Shown: piece by piece, positions 44,009-53,820 of the stretch
How positions within the stretch are numbered: the stretch's first letter is position 1
Layout of the letters: every line of letters begins with the position of its first letter
DNA from: Desulfovibrio cuneatus DSM 11391
GTDB taxonomy: Bacteria > Desulfobacterota > Desulfovibrionia > Desulfovibrionales > Desulfovibrionaceae
Direction: 5' to 3'
Length of the DNA stretch: 64,000 nt
NCBI RefSeq assembly: GCF_000430005.1
Contig: NZ_KE387017.1
Coordinates: 253,715 to 317,714 of the forward strand
Translations under genes and position numbers: made by a program
The notes under the pieces: generated by a model
Told to the model about the DNA's origin: nothing
Database searches by the model: none
The model's input: only the letters and a program-made list of their open reading frames with translations

Positions 44009-44887
44009 CTATTCTTTTTTCCGGTACACAATGGTGCCGGTGTGGTGTTCAGGGTGGAACGTGCGGGAAATGCTGTGCAGCGATTCCGAGTGCCCAATAA
44101 GCATACAGCCGCCGGGCAGCAGGTTATCGTAGAATGATGCAATGACCTGCTTCTTCATCTCATCGTCAAAATAAATGATAACATTACGGCAGAAAATAAT
44201 GTGGGAGCGATCAACCCGTTTGAGCAGGGCGCGGTCGCTGAGGTTAGTGTGCCCAAAAGAAACAAGGCGCTTAATTTTGGGGTCTACCGTGTAGTTTGTT
44301 CCTTCTTTTTTGAAGTATTTATTAATAATATCCAGGGGGGTGGTGCGCAGGGCGTATTCGCTATAAACACCCTTACGGGCAGAGGCAAGAACAGCTTCTG
44401 AAAGGTCGTTGGCGGTTATTTTAATGTCCCATGAGCTGATTTCTGTTTTCAGCACATCATGCAAAATCATGCTTATGGTGTAGGGTTCTTCCCCTGTGGA
44501 ACACCCGGCAGACCAGATGCGCAGGCGCTTTTGCCCTGCGGCCCTGAGCTTTTCCAGTTCCTTGGGCAGCACCACTTCCTGAAATACTTTCAGTTGCGGC
44601 GGGTTGCGGTAAAAGCTGGTTTCGTTTGTGGTAATGGCTTCAAACAGCTTTACCATTTCCGTGCGGCGGTTAGCGTCAAACTTTAAATACTGGTAGTATT
44701 CATTGAAGTTTTTCAGGTTCAGCTCGCGCAGGCGGTTGCCAAGGCGGTTTTCCACAAGATATTTGCGGGTATCGGCAATGTAAATGCCGCTTGTTTCGTA
44801 AATGAAGTTCCGCAATTGAGCGAATTCTTCCTGGGTTGCTTTTATGTCGCGGGCTCCAGCCCCAGGAGAAGTGGAAAAAAGTGCCAT
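44009..44887 (-). CDS. cheR: Chemotaxis methyltransferase CheR
   Basis: Methylates glutamates of chemoreceptors with SAM. 292 residues from ATG at 44887 (GGGGGA upstream). N-terminal helical domain (FIYETSGIYIADTRKYLVENRLGNRLREL), then the SAM domain: AITTNETSFYRNP, RIWSAGCSTGEEPYTISMIL (motif I), ITANDLSEAVLASARKGVY, HIIFCRNVIIYFDDEMK, MLIGHSESL. It lies 4 bases after the HEAT gene and 10 bases before parA. Confidence 0.96.
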   Translation of the reverse strand: MALFSTSPGAGARDIKATQEEFAQLRNFIYETSGIYIADTRKYLVENRLGNRLRELNLKNFNEYYQYLKFDANRRTEMVKLFEAITTNETSFYRNPPQLKVFQEVVLPKELEKLRAAGQKRLRIWSAGCSTGEEPYTISMILHDVLKTEISSWDIKITANDLSEAVLASARKGVYSEYALRTTPLDIINKYFKKEGTNYTVDPKIKRLVSFGHTNLSDRALLKRVDRSHIIFCRNVIIYFDDEMKKQVIASFYDNLLPGGCMLIGHSESLHSISRTFHPEHHTGTIVYRKKE

Positions 44888-44891
44888 GTGT

Positions 44892-46817
44892 TTATTCCCC
44901 CGCCCGTGTTCGAATTTGTTCAATGGCGTTTTCTGCGGCCGCCTGAATGTCTGCATCGTCATTGTTCAGTTGCGAAAGGAGTGCGCGGAACGCAATTTCG
45001 CCGCCAATAACCCCCAGTGCTTCAATCCCTTTCATGATAACCAGTGGGTCTTCTTCTTGCCCAATGCACTCCACCAGCTTTTCCACACTCCAGTGGGCAT
45101 TGCGCTGGCTGAGTTTTTCAAGGCTACGAATGCGCACCCATGGGTCTGCATCATACAGGGCTTCAAGCAGAAGGGGGCGTGTAATTTCTTCCTTCATGCA
45201 ATTGGAAGCTTCAATAACAGCAATGCGCACGTCCTGGTCACTGTCTGTAAACTGGTTGGTAATGGCTGTGGCAATGACGTCTGGCATGGGCAAAATGCGT
45301 GAAAGCCCCTCAACTGCCAGGGCACGAACCCTTGCTGCGCTGTCTTGCAGGGCTTTTTGCAGGTCTTCCTGGTATGTTTTGGGGGCAATTTGGCCCAGGG
45401 CATACACACCCATCATGCGCTGGTCTGCATCTTGTGTGTGTATCATACGTACAAGATGGTCCAAAATACGGGGTGAACGCAAGGCTACGCAGGCAAGAAT
45501 AGCTGCTTCTTTCACGTCGTCGTAAGGGTGGACAAGCAGTTCAATAATATCGTCTTCCGCCCCTTGGGGGCTTCCTTTGGCTGCCAGAAACTCAAGGGCG
45601 CCGCGCAGCACAGTGCCATCAGTGTGGCGTTGCAGTGCCTGAAGGAAAAAGGGCTGGTCTTCCGGCGTTGCAATTTTGGCAAGTTCCACAATAATTATGC
45701 GCTGAATGTTGCGGGGGCTTTCCCAGAACAGGCGGCTGAGCAGGGCGACTTTATCCACCCCGGGCATACGCAAAATTGCGGCCAGGGCAACCTGCGTTGT
45801 GGCTTCATTAGGGTCACGCACGGCGCTTTCCACAGCTTTGGTCATGCCAATGCGGGCAATGGCATCCACACAGCGTTCCAGGCGTTCCATGTCTTCTTCC
45901 TGGTCCAGGGTGGAAGCCAGCAAGATAATACGTTGGGAAGCTTCTTCCCCGCCCACGGTGGCAAGCCCTTTAATGGCTGCATCCTGAATGGTTGTGTCGT
46001 CGTCTTCCATGGCTTGCATGAGGTAGTCCCGCAGGCGGGCTACCTCTTTTGCGCCCAAAAGGTTCAGGGTGTGTTCCCCCAAAATGTTGATAATGGCCTT
46101 TACCGTGAGGTTGGCCAGGGGGGTAGGGGCGTCTTCCAGGCGCTTTAGCAACAGGGGAACAGCTTTGATGTTTCCCATTTGCCCCAGGGCGTCAATAATG
46201 CTGGACGCCACCAGGTCGGAAGCTTTGTCCAGGGCCGCAAGCATGAAAGAAACGGAAGACTCCGCCCGCAGTTTGGTAAGTGCTTCAATAACAGCAAACT
46301 GTACCCATTCTTCATCATGCAGGGCTTTGTTCAGGCATTCCGCGGCCTCCATTTTGGCAAGGGAACCAAGGCTGATGGCCGCCTGGTAGCGCACGTTGAC
46401 TTCCGGGTCGTGCAAAAGCGCATGGCACAGGTGCGGAATGGCCAGGGGGCTGTTTACGGAGCCGAGGATATCGGTAATAAAAATACGGATATCAGGGTCG
46501 TTGCTGTGCAAAAGCTGGGTAAGGGCGTTCAGGTCTTCCGCGCCGCGTTCGCGCAGAATTTCCATACCCATATTACGTATGGGGGCATCTTCACAGGAAA
46601 GGAGGGGAATGGCGCCTTGCACCACTTTGGGTCCGCCAATTTTGCGCAGGGCATAGTCTGCGGCTTCCTGAACACCTTTGTGCTTGCTTTGCAGGTGGGC
46701 AAACAACAGGGGCACAGCTATTTCCAGGCGTATTTTTCCGGCAAGGTAGGCCCCTTCCCTCATTTCTTCAGGGTCTGCGCTTTGCAGCAGGGTCATTGCG
46801 GTTTCTTGTGTAGGCAT
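44892..46817 (-). CDS. HEAT-repeat protein of the chemotaxis operon
   Basis: 641 residues from ATG at 46817 (GGGAG eight bases before). It is built almost wholly of HEAT units of about 30 residues, such as DPEVNVRYQAAISLGSLAKMEAAECLNKALHDEE and QDVRIAVIEASNCMKEEITRPLLLEALYDADPWVRIRSLEKL. There is no signal peptide or enzyme motif. PBS-lyase-type HEAT arrays act as protein-binding scaffolds. Its place between cheB and cheR suggests a role in receptor adaptation or array assembly, which is inference. Confidence 0.88.
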   Translation of the reverse strand: MPTQETAMTLLQSADPEEMREGAYLAGKIRLEIAVPLLFAHLQSKHKGVQEAADYALRKIGGPKVVQGAIPLLSCEDAPIRNMGMEILRERGAEDLNALTQLLHSNDPDIRIFITDILGSVNSPLAIPHLCHALLHDPEVNVRYQAAISLGSLAKMEAAECLNKALHDEEWVQFAVIEALTKLRAESSVSFMLAALDKASDLVASSIIDALGQMGNIKAVPLLLKRLEDAPTPLANLTVKAIINILGEHTLNLLGAKEVARLRDYLMQAMEDDDTTIQDAAIKGLATVGGEEASQRIILLASTLDQEEDMERLERCVDAIARIGMTKAVESAVRDPNEATTQVALAAILRMPGVDKVALLSRLFWESPRNIQRIIIVELAKIATPEDQPFFLQALQRHTDGTVLRGALEFLAAKGSPQGAEDDIIELLVHPYDDVKEAAILACVALRSPRILDHLVRMIHTQDADQRMMGVYALGQIAPKTYQEDLQKALQDSAARVRALAVEGLSRILPMPDVIATAITNQFTDSDQDVRIAVIEASNCMKEEITRPLLLEALYDADPWVRIRSLEKLSQRNAHWSVEKLVECIGQEEDPLVIMKGIEALGVIGGEIAFRALLSQLNNDDADIQAAAENAIEQIRTRAGE

Positions 46818-46896
46818 ACAAAGGGCTCCCGTTTGTAATTCTGTGAGAACGAGGGGAGATGCTCCCCGCCATTCATGTACTATGAATGGATGAGTC

Positions 46897-48144
46897 TTAC
46901 CGCGTGAAGTGGCTAAGAATAGTTGGCCCCATGTGGTCAATGTCCACTATTTCATCGGCAAGTTTTGCATCAACAATAGCTTTGGGCATACCATAAACAA
47001 CACAACTTGCTTCATTTTGTGCAATGGCAAAGCCGCCCTTGGCTTTAAGTACCTTGGTTCCTTCCAGGCCATCGTTGCCCATGCCTGTTAGAATAACACA
47101 AAGCGCACGTTTGCCAAGGGCATTTCCGGCGGAAGCCATAAGCTCGTTGGCAGAAGGTTTGTACAGGGCGCTTTTGGGTTCTTCCCCCACCACCCCAAAC
47201 AGCACTCCCCCGCGCATTTCAAGGCGCAAGTGCATTCCACCCCGGCACACATACGCTGTGCCGGGCTTAAGGCGAACCGTTTCAGCAATTTCTTCTACTT
47301 GAATGGCGCATTGGCCGTCCAGGCGTTTGGCAAATGGCCCGGTAAACGACATGGGCATGTGCTGGGCAATAAGCAGGGGCACCGGAAAATTTCCCGGCAG
47401 GGAGGAAAGCACTTTTTGCACCGCAGGTGGCCCCCCGGTGGAAACGCCAATGCACACTACATCAAAGGGGGCCCTGCCAAAACGCACGGGCACTTCCCCC
47501 CCCCCGGCCACCGGGCTGGAAGAGCGGGCAGCACTTGCCTGGCTGGGTTCATGCCCCAAGGTGTGCGTTGTGCTGGTTCCTCGGTCTGAAAAGGTTCCTC
47601 GTTCTACAAAGGTAGGTCTTTCAGGAGCGGCTGGGCGGCTGCTGTCAATGGTGCTCATTTTGGCACCAGTACCTGTGCTGCCCATGGCTGGGCTGGCAGA
47701 ACCGGGTTGGGCATTGCGGCTTTTGCTGCGGTGAATAAGGCGCATTAAGGCTTTGCGCCGTGCCAGGGCACGCACCCGTGAGGCCAGTTCTTGTTGCAGG
47801 GCGACAATGTCCAGGCTGCCGGAAGCAGGTTTGGCAATGTAATCCAGGGCACCAATGTCCAGGGCTTTGAAGGTAACGTCTGCCCCTTCTGTGGTGAGCG
47901 AGCTAATCATGATAACCGGGGTAGGGGCTTCTTCCATAATGCGTTTCAGGGCGGTTATCCCATCCATGCGGGGCATTTCCACGTCCATGGTTATCAGGTC
48001 CGGGTCAAGGCTGGTAACCATTTCCAGGGCTTGCATGCCATCAGCCGCCATGCCCACAATTTCAATATCGGTTTCTTTTTCAAGCAGCATTTTCAGGGTG
48101 CGCCTGATAAAGAGGGAATCGTCCACAATAAGCACTTTAATCAC
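46897..48144 (-). CDS. cheB: Chemotaxis protein-glutamate methylesterase/deamidase CheB
   Basis: 415 residues. Receiver 1-120 (KVLIVDDSLFIRRTLKMLL, Asp in LITMDVEMPRMDG). A Ser/Thr/Arg-rich linker follows, with duplicated FVERGTF/FSDRGTS. The methylesterase domain has GVSTGGPPAVQKVL (catalytic Ser), AQHMP (His) and ILTGMGNDGLEG (Asp). The start is GTG at 48144 with AAAGGAG at proper distance, although the frame runs on to 48348. First gene of the operon. Confidence 0.95.
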   Translation of the reverse strand: MIKVLIVDDSLFIRRTLKMLLEKETDIEIVGMAADGMQALEMVTSLDPDLITMDVEMPRMDGITALKRIMEEAPTPVIMISSLTTEGADVTFKALDIGALDYIAKPASGSLDIVALQQELASRVRALARRKALMRLIHRSKSRNAQPGSASPAMGSTGTGAKMSTIDSSRPAAPERPTFVERGTFSDRGTSTTHTLGHEPSQASAARSSSPVAGGGEVPVRFGRAPFDVVCIGVSTGGPPAVQKVLSSLPGNFPVPLLIAQHMPMSFTGPFAKRLDGQCAIQVEEIAETVRLKPGTAYVCRGGMHLRLEMRGGVLFGVVGEEPKSALYKPSANELMASAGNALGKRALCVILTGMGNDGLEGTKVLKAKGGFAIAQNEASCVVYGMPKAIVDAKLADEIVDIDHMGPTILSHFTR

Positions 48145-48751
48145 GTCTTCTCCTTTATAAACACTGCTACTTTTGCCAAACCGGCTGCCGCAGTTAACGG
48201 ACGGTGAGGCAGACCTTGCCTGCCTTGCTGACAGAAAAGAAGGGTAAGATAAAAGCGTGCAGGCAAGAATAGGTGGAAGTGTTTCCAAGAATATACTCAA
48301 TTGGCAGAAATAACGCGAGTGTTTTCTGCGGTACACGTGGTTTTTCACCGAAATTACTTAGTAAAGACCATTGCAATACTACGCTTTACATGCTTTTTCA
48401 TCATGCTTTGTCCTGCCTGCGCAAGCAGAAATATGGCCTAAACGACAAAGCCTGAGCATTTTACAGGGAAAATAAATTTCCTTTATTCGTATTTTTGGGG
48501 TCGTCTTCCCTGCGGGAAGCCGCTTCAAGGCAATTTTGCAATAGTTTTGCGTAATGGCAGGGGGCAAGTTGCGTTTATTGGGGCTGCATGCCGTGGCTTT
48601 CGTGTTGCTGAACAACAAGAAGTAAGGCATACTTTTTTCTGAATTGAATGGCAAGATGAGACTTTTGCCCAAGAGTCTCAGGGCGGCTTCCGTTAAGAAA
48701 ACACTGATGCAGTGGCACTTGGGAAACGCTCACTAAAACAAGAGGTATGCA
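48145..48751. other. divergent region between cheB and the hybrid kinase, with repeat pieces
   Basis: GTAAAGACCATTGCAATACT (48361) and GCATTTTACAG (48456) are the two ends of a family shared with 53353-53419. Near 48719, GGGAAACGCTCAC resembles a family A arm end. No gene is seen. Promoters for both operons must lie here; none was convincing. Confidence 0.45.
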
Positions 48752-51700
48752 ATGGCCAGCTCCCGGCAGCAACGATTGAACCAGCTCAGGCAAGAGTTGT
48801 ATGACGCGCAGCAGCGCGTTATGCACTTGCAACATACTATTGCTCACCATGCTGCCCTTGTGGGGGAAGGGATTGAACCCCACAGCAGTATGGGCCAGCC
48901 AGTGCGCGGCCAAGGCGCTGAAGACGATATGTTCCAATATATAGGCCTTGTGGAAAACGAAGACGACATGAGCAATTTTATTGGTTCGGATGACCAGCCA
49001 GAAACAAAACCACGCCTTGGGGCAGAAGCGCCTTCGCAAATTAAGCCTAAAAGTTCTGTTTCTGTTTCCCCTCAGGTGCTGCAACTGGTGCATGGGCACC
49101 CCAATGATACGGTGGATTTTGCCGTGCCCGGCCCGGCCCCTTTGTTTGCCCAGGCAGAAGAGAGCAATGGGGCTGGCCTCACCCCTGGGCACAGTGCAGA
49201 ACAGATGGATGATGCAGCGGGTGCGCTGCACCCCGTGCACACTGTGTGTGAGCCTGTTCCAGGGGTGTGCCCCGCAGAATTTTGGGAGTGGGATATAACG
49301 GCAAACGCGGTGCATACCTCCGCAGCGTGGCCCCCGCCCCCCTACATGGAAGAAGAGCACTCCGCCACTGCGCTGGAACAGTTGTTGCGCAGCGTGCATG
49401 CCATAGACCCTGTGCCCCTTGAGCGGCGTATTGATGCGCTGCTCTCCGGGGCGTTTGACCGCCTTTCCCTGCCGGTGCGTGTGGCAGTGGCCCCGCAAAC
49501 CGGGGTTACGTGTTTGCACATGCTGTGCCACAGGGACGCCGGGCGTATGCCTGTGCGGCTATCGGCTTTGTTGCTGGCTGGGGCGCAGCCTTCAGCCTAT
49601 GGCAGCATAGCCGGAGAAGCTGAATGTGCCCTTATGGGGGGGCGGTTTGGCAGCGGTGATATTGTTGCCCATTTTGATACCAAGGAGCGGTTGCTCTATT
49701 CCAGCCCTTCCCTTGCGGCCTATGCGCTGCCCCCGGCCCGCGGTTTTGTGGGGGAGGCATTCCCCCCTATGGGCAGCGGCACCCAGGCCATTGAAGCGGC
49801 TGTGCGCAAAGTGTTTCTGGAAAAAGTACCCCATTGTGAGCAGGTAACGCTGCATTCTTCATTGCTGGGCACTTTTGAGGCGGAATGCCGCTTCTGGCCG
49901 GAAAAAGGCCCGGATGGCACAGTGCTGTTTGTTCTGGCCCAAATACGCGACACCCAGCGCGCCCGGCGCATGGCGGAAAGTTACTACGCCTTGTTCCATG
50001 GCATTGAAGAAGGGTTTGTGGTGTGTGAACTGGACCCCCCAAGGCCTGCCGGGGCACAGGTGCAAGCCCATGAACTGCGTGTGTTTTCCATGAACCCTGC
50101 CTTTTCCCGGCTTTTCTCCCTGGAAGGAACTGGGGCAGGCCATTCCCTTGCCGCACTTTTGGGGCCAGACGCAGAACCGCTTATGGCAACGTGCCTTCGC
50201 CCCATGCTGGCAGGGGGGAAAGCCGTTACCGCCACCTTTACCAGCCATACGCGGGGCCTTTCCTTTGAAGTAACAGGCTACCCCACGGAGCAGGGCCGCT
50301 TTGCCTGCATGGTGAAGGATGTAACGGAAAAAGTGCGCATTATGCAGGCCATGCGCCTGAACGAGTCGCGCTTTGCCGCTTTGTACCGCCTTTCCCACAT
50401 GGACGCTGCCCCGGAAGAGGAAGTGGTGCAATTCTCCCTGGACCACGCGGTGGAACTTACCAGCAGCAACATCGGGTTTTTGTATGTTCCGGCAGAACCG
50501 GGGGAATCAGCCCAGCGGTATTTTTGGTCGCGTGAAGTGCAAGACATGTTTGATGGTTTCCCGCCCGCAACAGTGCCAGATGCCCTGCTGCTGCGCCCGG
50601 CGGGTGAAATGGCCACAAGCCTGCGGCGAGGGGAAATATTTAATGAGCCCTTTGCAGAACACCCCGTGTGCATTGGGGAGCAGTTGGACATAAGCCGGTT
50701 TATGGTTGCCCCCATTATTGAGGACGAGCGGGTGGTGTGTATTGTGGGGGTGGCAAATAAGGCCGCTGCCTATGAGGCCGCAGACTTGCGCCAGTTTGAG
50801 CTGTTTATTAATGGCATGTGGTTTCAGTTGCGGCGGCGTTGGGCTGTGCAAACGCTGCAACGGGCCAAGGATGAAGCAGAAGCCGCCAGCCGTGCCAAAA
50901 ACGAGTTTCTTGCCAACGTAAGCCATGAACTGCGCACCCCGCTTAACGGCATTTTGGGTATGTTGCAGTTGTTGCAGCAATCAACCCTTAGCACAACCCA
51001 ACTGGAATATGTGGTTACAGCCAACTATTCAGGGCGCAGCCTTTTGCGTATTATTTCCGATATTCTGGACTTTTCCCGCATTGAGGCAGGCCGGTTCTTC
51101 CTGGAGCCACACCTTTTTGATTTTGCCACCACAGTACGTTCCACCCTTGGTATGTTTGTGCATGAAGCTGAACAAAAGCGCATTAAGTTTGTGCTGCGTA
51201 TGGGCAGCAACATTCCCAAGGTATTGTTGGGCGACGATGCCCGCCTGCGGCAAATTATTTTTAACCTTGTGGGCAATGCCTTCAAGTTTACCGAATCAGG
51301 GGACGTGGCTGTGGAATGCAGCCTGCTGCCCTATTGCCCAGAGGGAAAGGTGTGCATGTATGTGGCGGTGAAGGATACCGGCATTGGCATACCCGATGAA
51401 CGCCTGAATGATATTTTTACAGCCTTTACCCAGCTTGATGGTTCAAGCACCCGCAAGTATGCAGGCACGGGCCTTGGCCTTGGCATTGTGCAGCGCCTTA
51501 TGCAGCTTATGGGCGGCACCCTGGCTGTGGAAAGTGAGGTGGGCGTTGGCACCACCATTCACTGCTCCATTCCCTTTGGAAGAGCGGAAGAAGAGCCGGA
51601 AGAAGAAAAAGTGGTGGAAGAACACCCTGTGAAGGCTCGGCCCCTGGATATTCTGGTGGCTGAAGATGACCCGGTGAACCGCCTGACCATTCGCAGCCTG

Positions 51701-52102
51701 CTGCAAAAACAAGGGCACCGTGTGGTGTGTATGAACAATGGACAGCAAGCCCTGGAGGCTTTGCAACTGCGATATTTTGATTGCCTTATTACCGACATTC
51801 AGATGCCTGTGATGGATGGAACCGAAGTTGCCATCCGCATTCGGGAAGGCAGCGCCAGCGACATTGCCCCCACAGCGGTGGTGGAAGAAATGCTGCAAAT
51901 GGGAGAAGGGCCACACACGCTCCTGCCTGTTTCCACCACAATACCCCTTGTTGCCCTTACCGCCCACGCCATGACGGGTGATAAGGAATATTACCTCAGC
52001 CTTGGCATGGACTATTACCTTTCAAAACCCATTATTGCCACTGAACTGGAAGCCACGCTTAACCGCATTGCGGCTGGGCTTGCCACCAAAGCCCACCCAT
52101 GA
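48752..52102 (+). CDS. Hybrid sensor histidine kinase (PAS, GAF, HisKA, HATPase, receiver)
   Basis: 1116 residues, no membrane segment, so a cytosolic sensor. Coiled coil at 1-40; then about 170 low-complexity residues; PAS-like segments near 300 and 410 (YALFHGIEEGFVVCELD...FSMNPAFSRLFSLEG); GAF-like domain 545-690 (ESRFAALYRLSHMDAAPEEEVVQFSLDHAVELTSSNIGFLYV). Kinase His725 lies in FLANVSHELRTPLNG. The ATP domain has NLVGNAFKFTESG and GTGLGLGIVQRLM. A C-terminal receiver carries Asp1015 (LITDIQMPVMDG). AGAGG lies before the ATG. It overlaps mnmH by four bases. Confidence 0.92.
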   Translation: MASSRQQRLNQLRQELYDAQQRVMHLQHTIAHHAALVGEGIEPHSSMGQPVRGQGAEDDMFQYIGLVENEDDMSNFIGSDDQPETKPRLGAEAPSQIKPKSSVSVSPQVLQLVHGHPNDTVDFAVPGPAPLFAQAEESNGAGLTPGHSAEQMDDAAGALHPVHTVCEPVPGVCPAEFWEWDITANAVHTSAAWPPPPYMEEEHSATALEQLLRSVHAIDPVPLERRIDALLSGAFDRLSLPVRVAVAPQTGVTCLHMLCHRDAGRMPVRLSALLLAGAQPSAYGSIAGEAECALMGGRFGSGDIVAHFDTKERLLYSSPSLAAYALPPARGFVGEAFPPMGSGTQAIEAAVRKVFLEKVPHCEQVTLHSSLLGTFEAECRFWPEKGPDGTVLFVLAQIRDTQRARRMAESYYALFHGIEEGFVVCELDPPRPAGAQVQAHELRVFSMNPAFSRLFSLEGTGAGHSLAALLGPDAEPLMATCLRPMLAGGKAVTATFTSHTRGLSFEVTGYPTEQGRFACMVKDVTEKVRIMQAMRLNESRFAALYRLSHMDAAPEEEVVQFSLDHAVELTSSNIGFLYVPAEPGESAQRYFWSREVQDMFDGFPPATVPDALLLRPAGEMATSLRRGEIFNEPFAEHPVCIGEQLDISRFMVAPIIEDERVVCIVGVANKAAAYEAADLRQFELFINGMWFQLRRRWAVQTLQRAKDEAEAASRAKNEFLANVSHELRTPLNGILGMLQLLQQSTLSTTQLEYVVTANYSGRSLLRIISDILDFSRIEAGRFFLEPHLFDFATTVRSTLGMFVHEAEQKRIKFVLRMGSNIPKVLLGDDARLRQIIFNLVGNAFKFTESGDVAVECSLLPYCPEGKVCMYVAVKDTGIGIPDERLNDIFTAFTQLDGSSTRKYAGTGLGLGIVQRLMQLMGGTLAVESEVGVGTTIHCSIPFGRAEEEPEEEKVVEEHPVKARPLDILVAEDDPVNRLTIRSLLQKQGHRVVCMNNGQQALEALQLRYFDCLITDIQMPVMDGTEVAIRIREGSASDIAPTAVVEEMLQMGEGPHTLLPVSTTIPLVALTAHAMTGDKEYYLSLGMDYYLSKPIIATELEATLNRIAAGLATKAHP

Positions 52103-53205
52103 CACCATTGATGCCTCACCCGCCCGTTGCCTCCCTTGATTTTACTGAAACTTGTTCCGCCCAGGAATTTCCGGAAGAACGGACTGTGGGCGTCCCTTTA
52201 TTCTTGCAGCAGGCTGAAGCAATGCCTGTGCTGGATGTGCGTTCCCCCGCAGAATTTACCCAGGGCCATGTGCCAGGGGCCATTTCTTTGCCGCTTCTTG
52301 ATAATGACCAACGGGCAGAAATTGGCACGTTGTACAAGCAGCAAGGGCGCGAAACGGCCTTTGCCCGCGGCCTGGAGCTGATAGCCCCCAAAATCCCCTA
52401 TTTTCTGGAAGTGGCGCAACAGGTAACCGCCCATGGGGCCGGCCAGGATATAGCTGTGTATTGCTGGCGTGGGGGTGAACGCAGCCTTGGCATGGCGCGC
52501 TTGCTGCATGGCGCAGGCTATGGCGTGTGGCGGCTTGGTGGGGGGTATAAGGCCTTCAGGAATTATGTGTTGGACCTGTTCCAGCAACCCGTGCGCCTGC
52601 TTGTGCTTGGGGGGCAAACTGGGGTGGGGAAAACAGACGTGCTGCATGCCATGGCAGCCCAGGGTGCCCAGGTGGTGGATTTGGAACACTTGGCCCGGCA
52701 CCGTGGTTCTGCTTTTGGCAGCTTGCCCCATGAAGGGCAGCCCACGTGTGAGCATTTTGAAAACCGCTTGGCCATGGCCCTGCGGTGCTGTTCGGGAGCG
52801 CGGCCCGTGTGGGTGGAAGATGAATCGGAAAAGCTTGGCAGGGTGCGTATTCCCCAGGCCCTTTTTCAGGTGAAGGAAGCTGCCCCTGCTGTGCTGCTGG
52901 AAGCTGGCACTGCGGAACGTTTGGTCCGTATTGTGGAAGAGTACGGCACATTGCCCCCAGCTTCTTTGGCGAAAGCCCTGGAAAAAATTCAAAAGCGTCT
53001 TGGTTCACAGCAATACCGTGCAGCGTTGGCGCTTTTAGAAGCCGGGGAAATTGCTTCCCTGGCAGGTCTTTTGCTGGTGTATTATGATAAGGGCTATGCC
53101 CGGCAAATGCGCAAGCGCGCGTATGCCATGACCATTACGGGGACAACGCCGCAAGAGACGGCACAGCGCTTGCTGGCCCTGGAGGCACAGCTTGTGCAGC
53201 CGTAG
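52099..53205 (+). CDS. mnmH: tRNA 2-selenouridine synthase MnmH (SelU)
   Basis: Replaces sulfur in 2-thiouridine of tRNA wobble bases by selenium from selenophosphate, via a geranylated intermediate. 368 residues: rhodanese domain with PVLDVRSPAEFTQGHVPGAISLPLLDNDQRAEIGTLYKQQG and active Cys in VYCWRGGERSLGMARLL; then a P-loop GGQTGVGKTDVL. Its ATG overlaps the stop of the hybrid kinase gene and has no ribosome site, so it is translationally coupled. It implies that the cell makes selenophosphate (selD, not in the window). Confidence 0.93.
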   Translation: MTPLMPHPPVASLDFTETCSAQEFPEERTVGVPLFLQQAEAMPVLDVRSPAEFTQGHVPGAISLPLLDNDQRAEIGTLYKQQGRETAFARGLELIAPKIPYFLEVAQQVTAHGAGQDIAVYCWRGGERSLGMARLLHGAGYGVWRLGGGYKAFRNYVLDLFQQPVRLLVLGGQTGVGKTDVLHAMAAQGAQVVDLEHLARHRGSAFGSLPHEGQPTCEHFENRLAMALRCCSGARPVWVEDESEKLGRVRIPQALFQVKEAAPAVLLEAGTAERLVRIVEEYGTLPPASLAKALEKIQKRLGSQQYRAALALLEAGEIASLAGLLLVYYDKGYARQMRKRAYAMTITGTTPQETAQRLLALEAQLVQP

Positions 53206-53741
53206 AGCGGTTGTACGCTTTGTGTTTTTGATTGGGCGTGGCACCCTGTCGTAGGGCGCGAGCCTTCCTTCTATTCTTCTTGGCTATTTTGTGCCCTCTC
53301 GCGTGCCTGGCTTTGGCCAAGCGCGGGGGGGCATTTTTTTTACAAACACAAAGTAAGACCATTGCAATACTGCGTTTTGCAATGGCCTTATTTTGGAATA
53401 ATCATAACGCATTTTACAGTTGCATTGCTTCAGTCTGTTTTCACGCGTGTTGTTTTTGCTTGTGGCGCTTTTAGTATATGTATCTTAGTATTGTTGTATC
53501 AGAATCTACATTGCACGGCTAAGCATATTGAATTGTTAGAATTTATTATAACTTGCTGGTTTTGTTGGTTTGTTGTTGCGTAAAGTTCGTTTTTTTGATA
53601 ATGGTAATATTGGTGTACAGTGTTGACGAATATAATGCATGCTATTTGCTTGTGCGCATAATTGATTCAAAAACATCCAATTTATACGCAATGTTATTAT
53701 GATTCTCTATGAAGGCGTGTCGTTCAGGAGGTTGCAAGCAA
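53206..53741. other. AT-rich intergenic region with one repeat copy
   Basis: 53353-53419 starts GTAAGACCATTGCAATACTG and ends GCATTTTACAG, like 48361-48466. From 53450 to 53700 base composition is clearly more AT-rich than the rest of the window. TATAAT at 53631 is a possible -10 of the HD-GYP gene, but its -35 is poor. Confidence 0.45.
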
Positions 53742-53810
53742 ATGGTTGTCATATGCGTGTTGCAGCAGGTGCATACCCTATGGGCCTGTGGTTGCAAAAT
53801 GTTTACGTAG
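53742..53810 (+). CDS. possible 22-residue upstream ORF before the HD-GYP gene
   Basis: ATG at 53742 lies behind a full AGGAGG (53727-53732). The peptide is MVVICVLQQVHTLWACGCKM plus two residues, rich in cysteine and hydrophobic residues. The stop TAG (53808-53810) overlaps the GGGGG used by the next gene, whose ATG is 10 bases on. It may be a coupling leader or simply chance. Confidence 0.4.
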   Translation: MVVICVLQQVHTLWACGCKMFT

Positions 53811-53820
53811 GGGGACAAAA

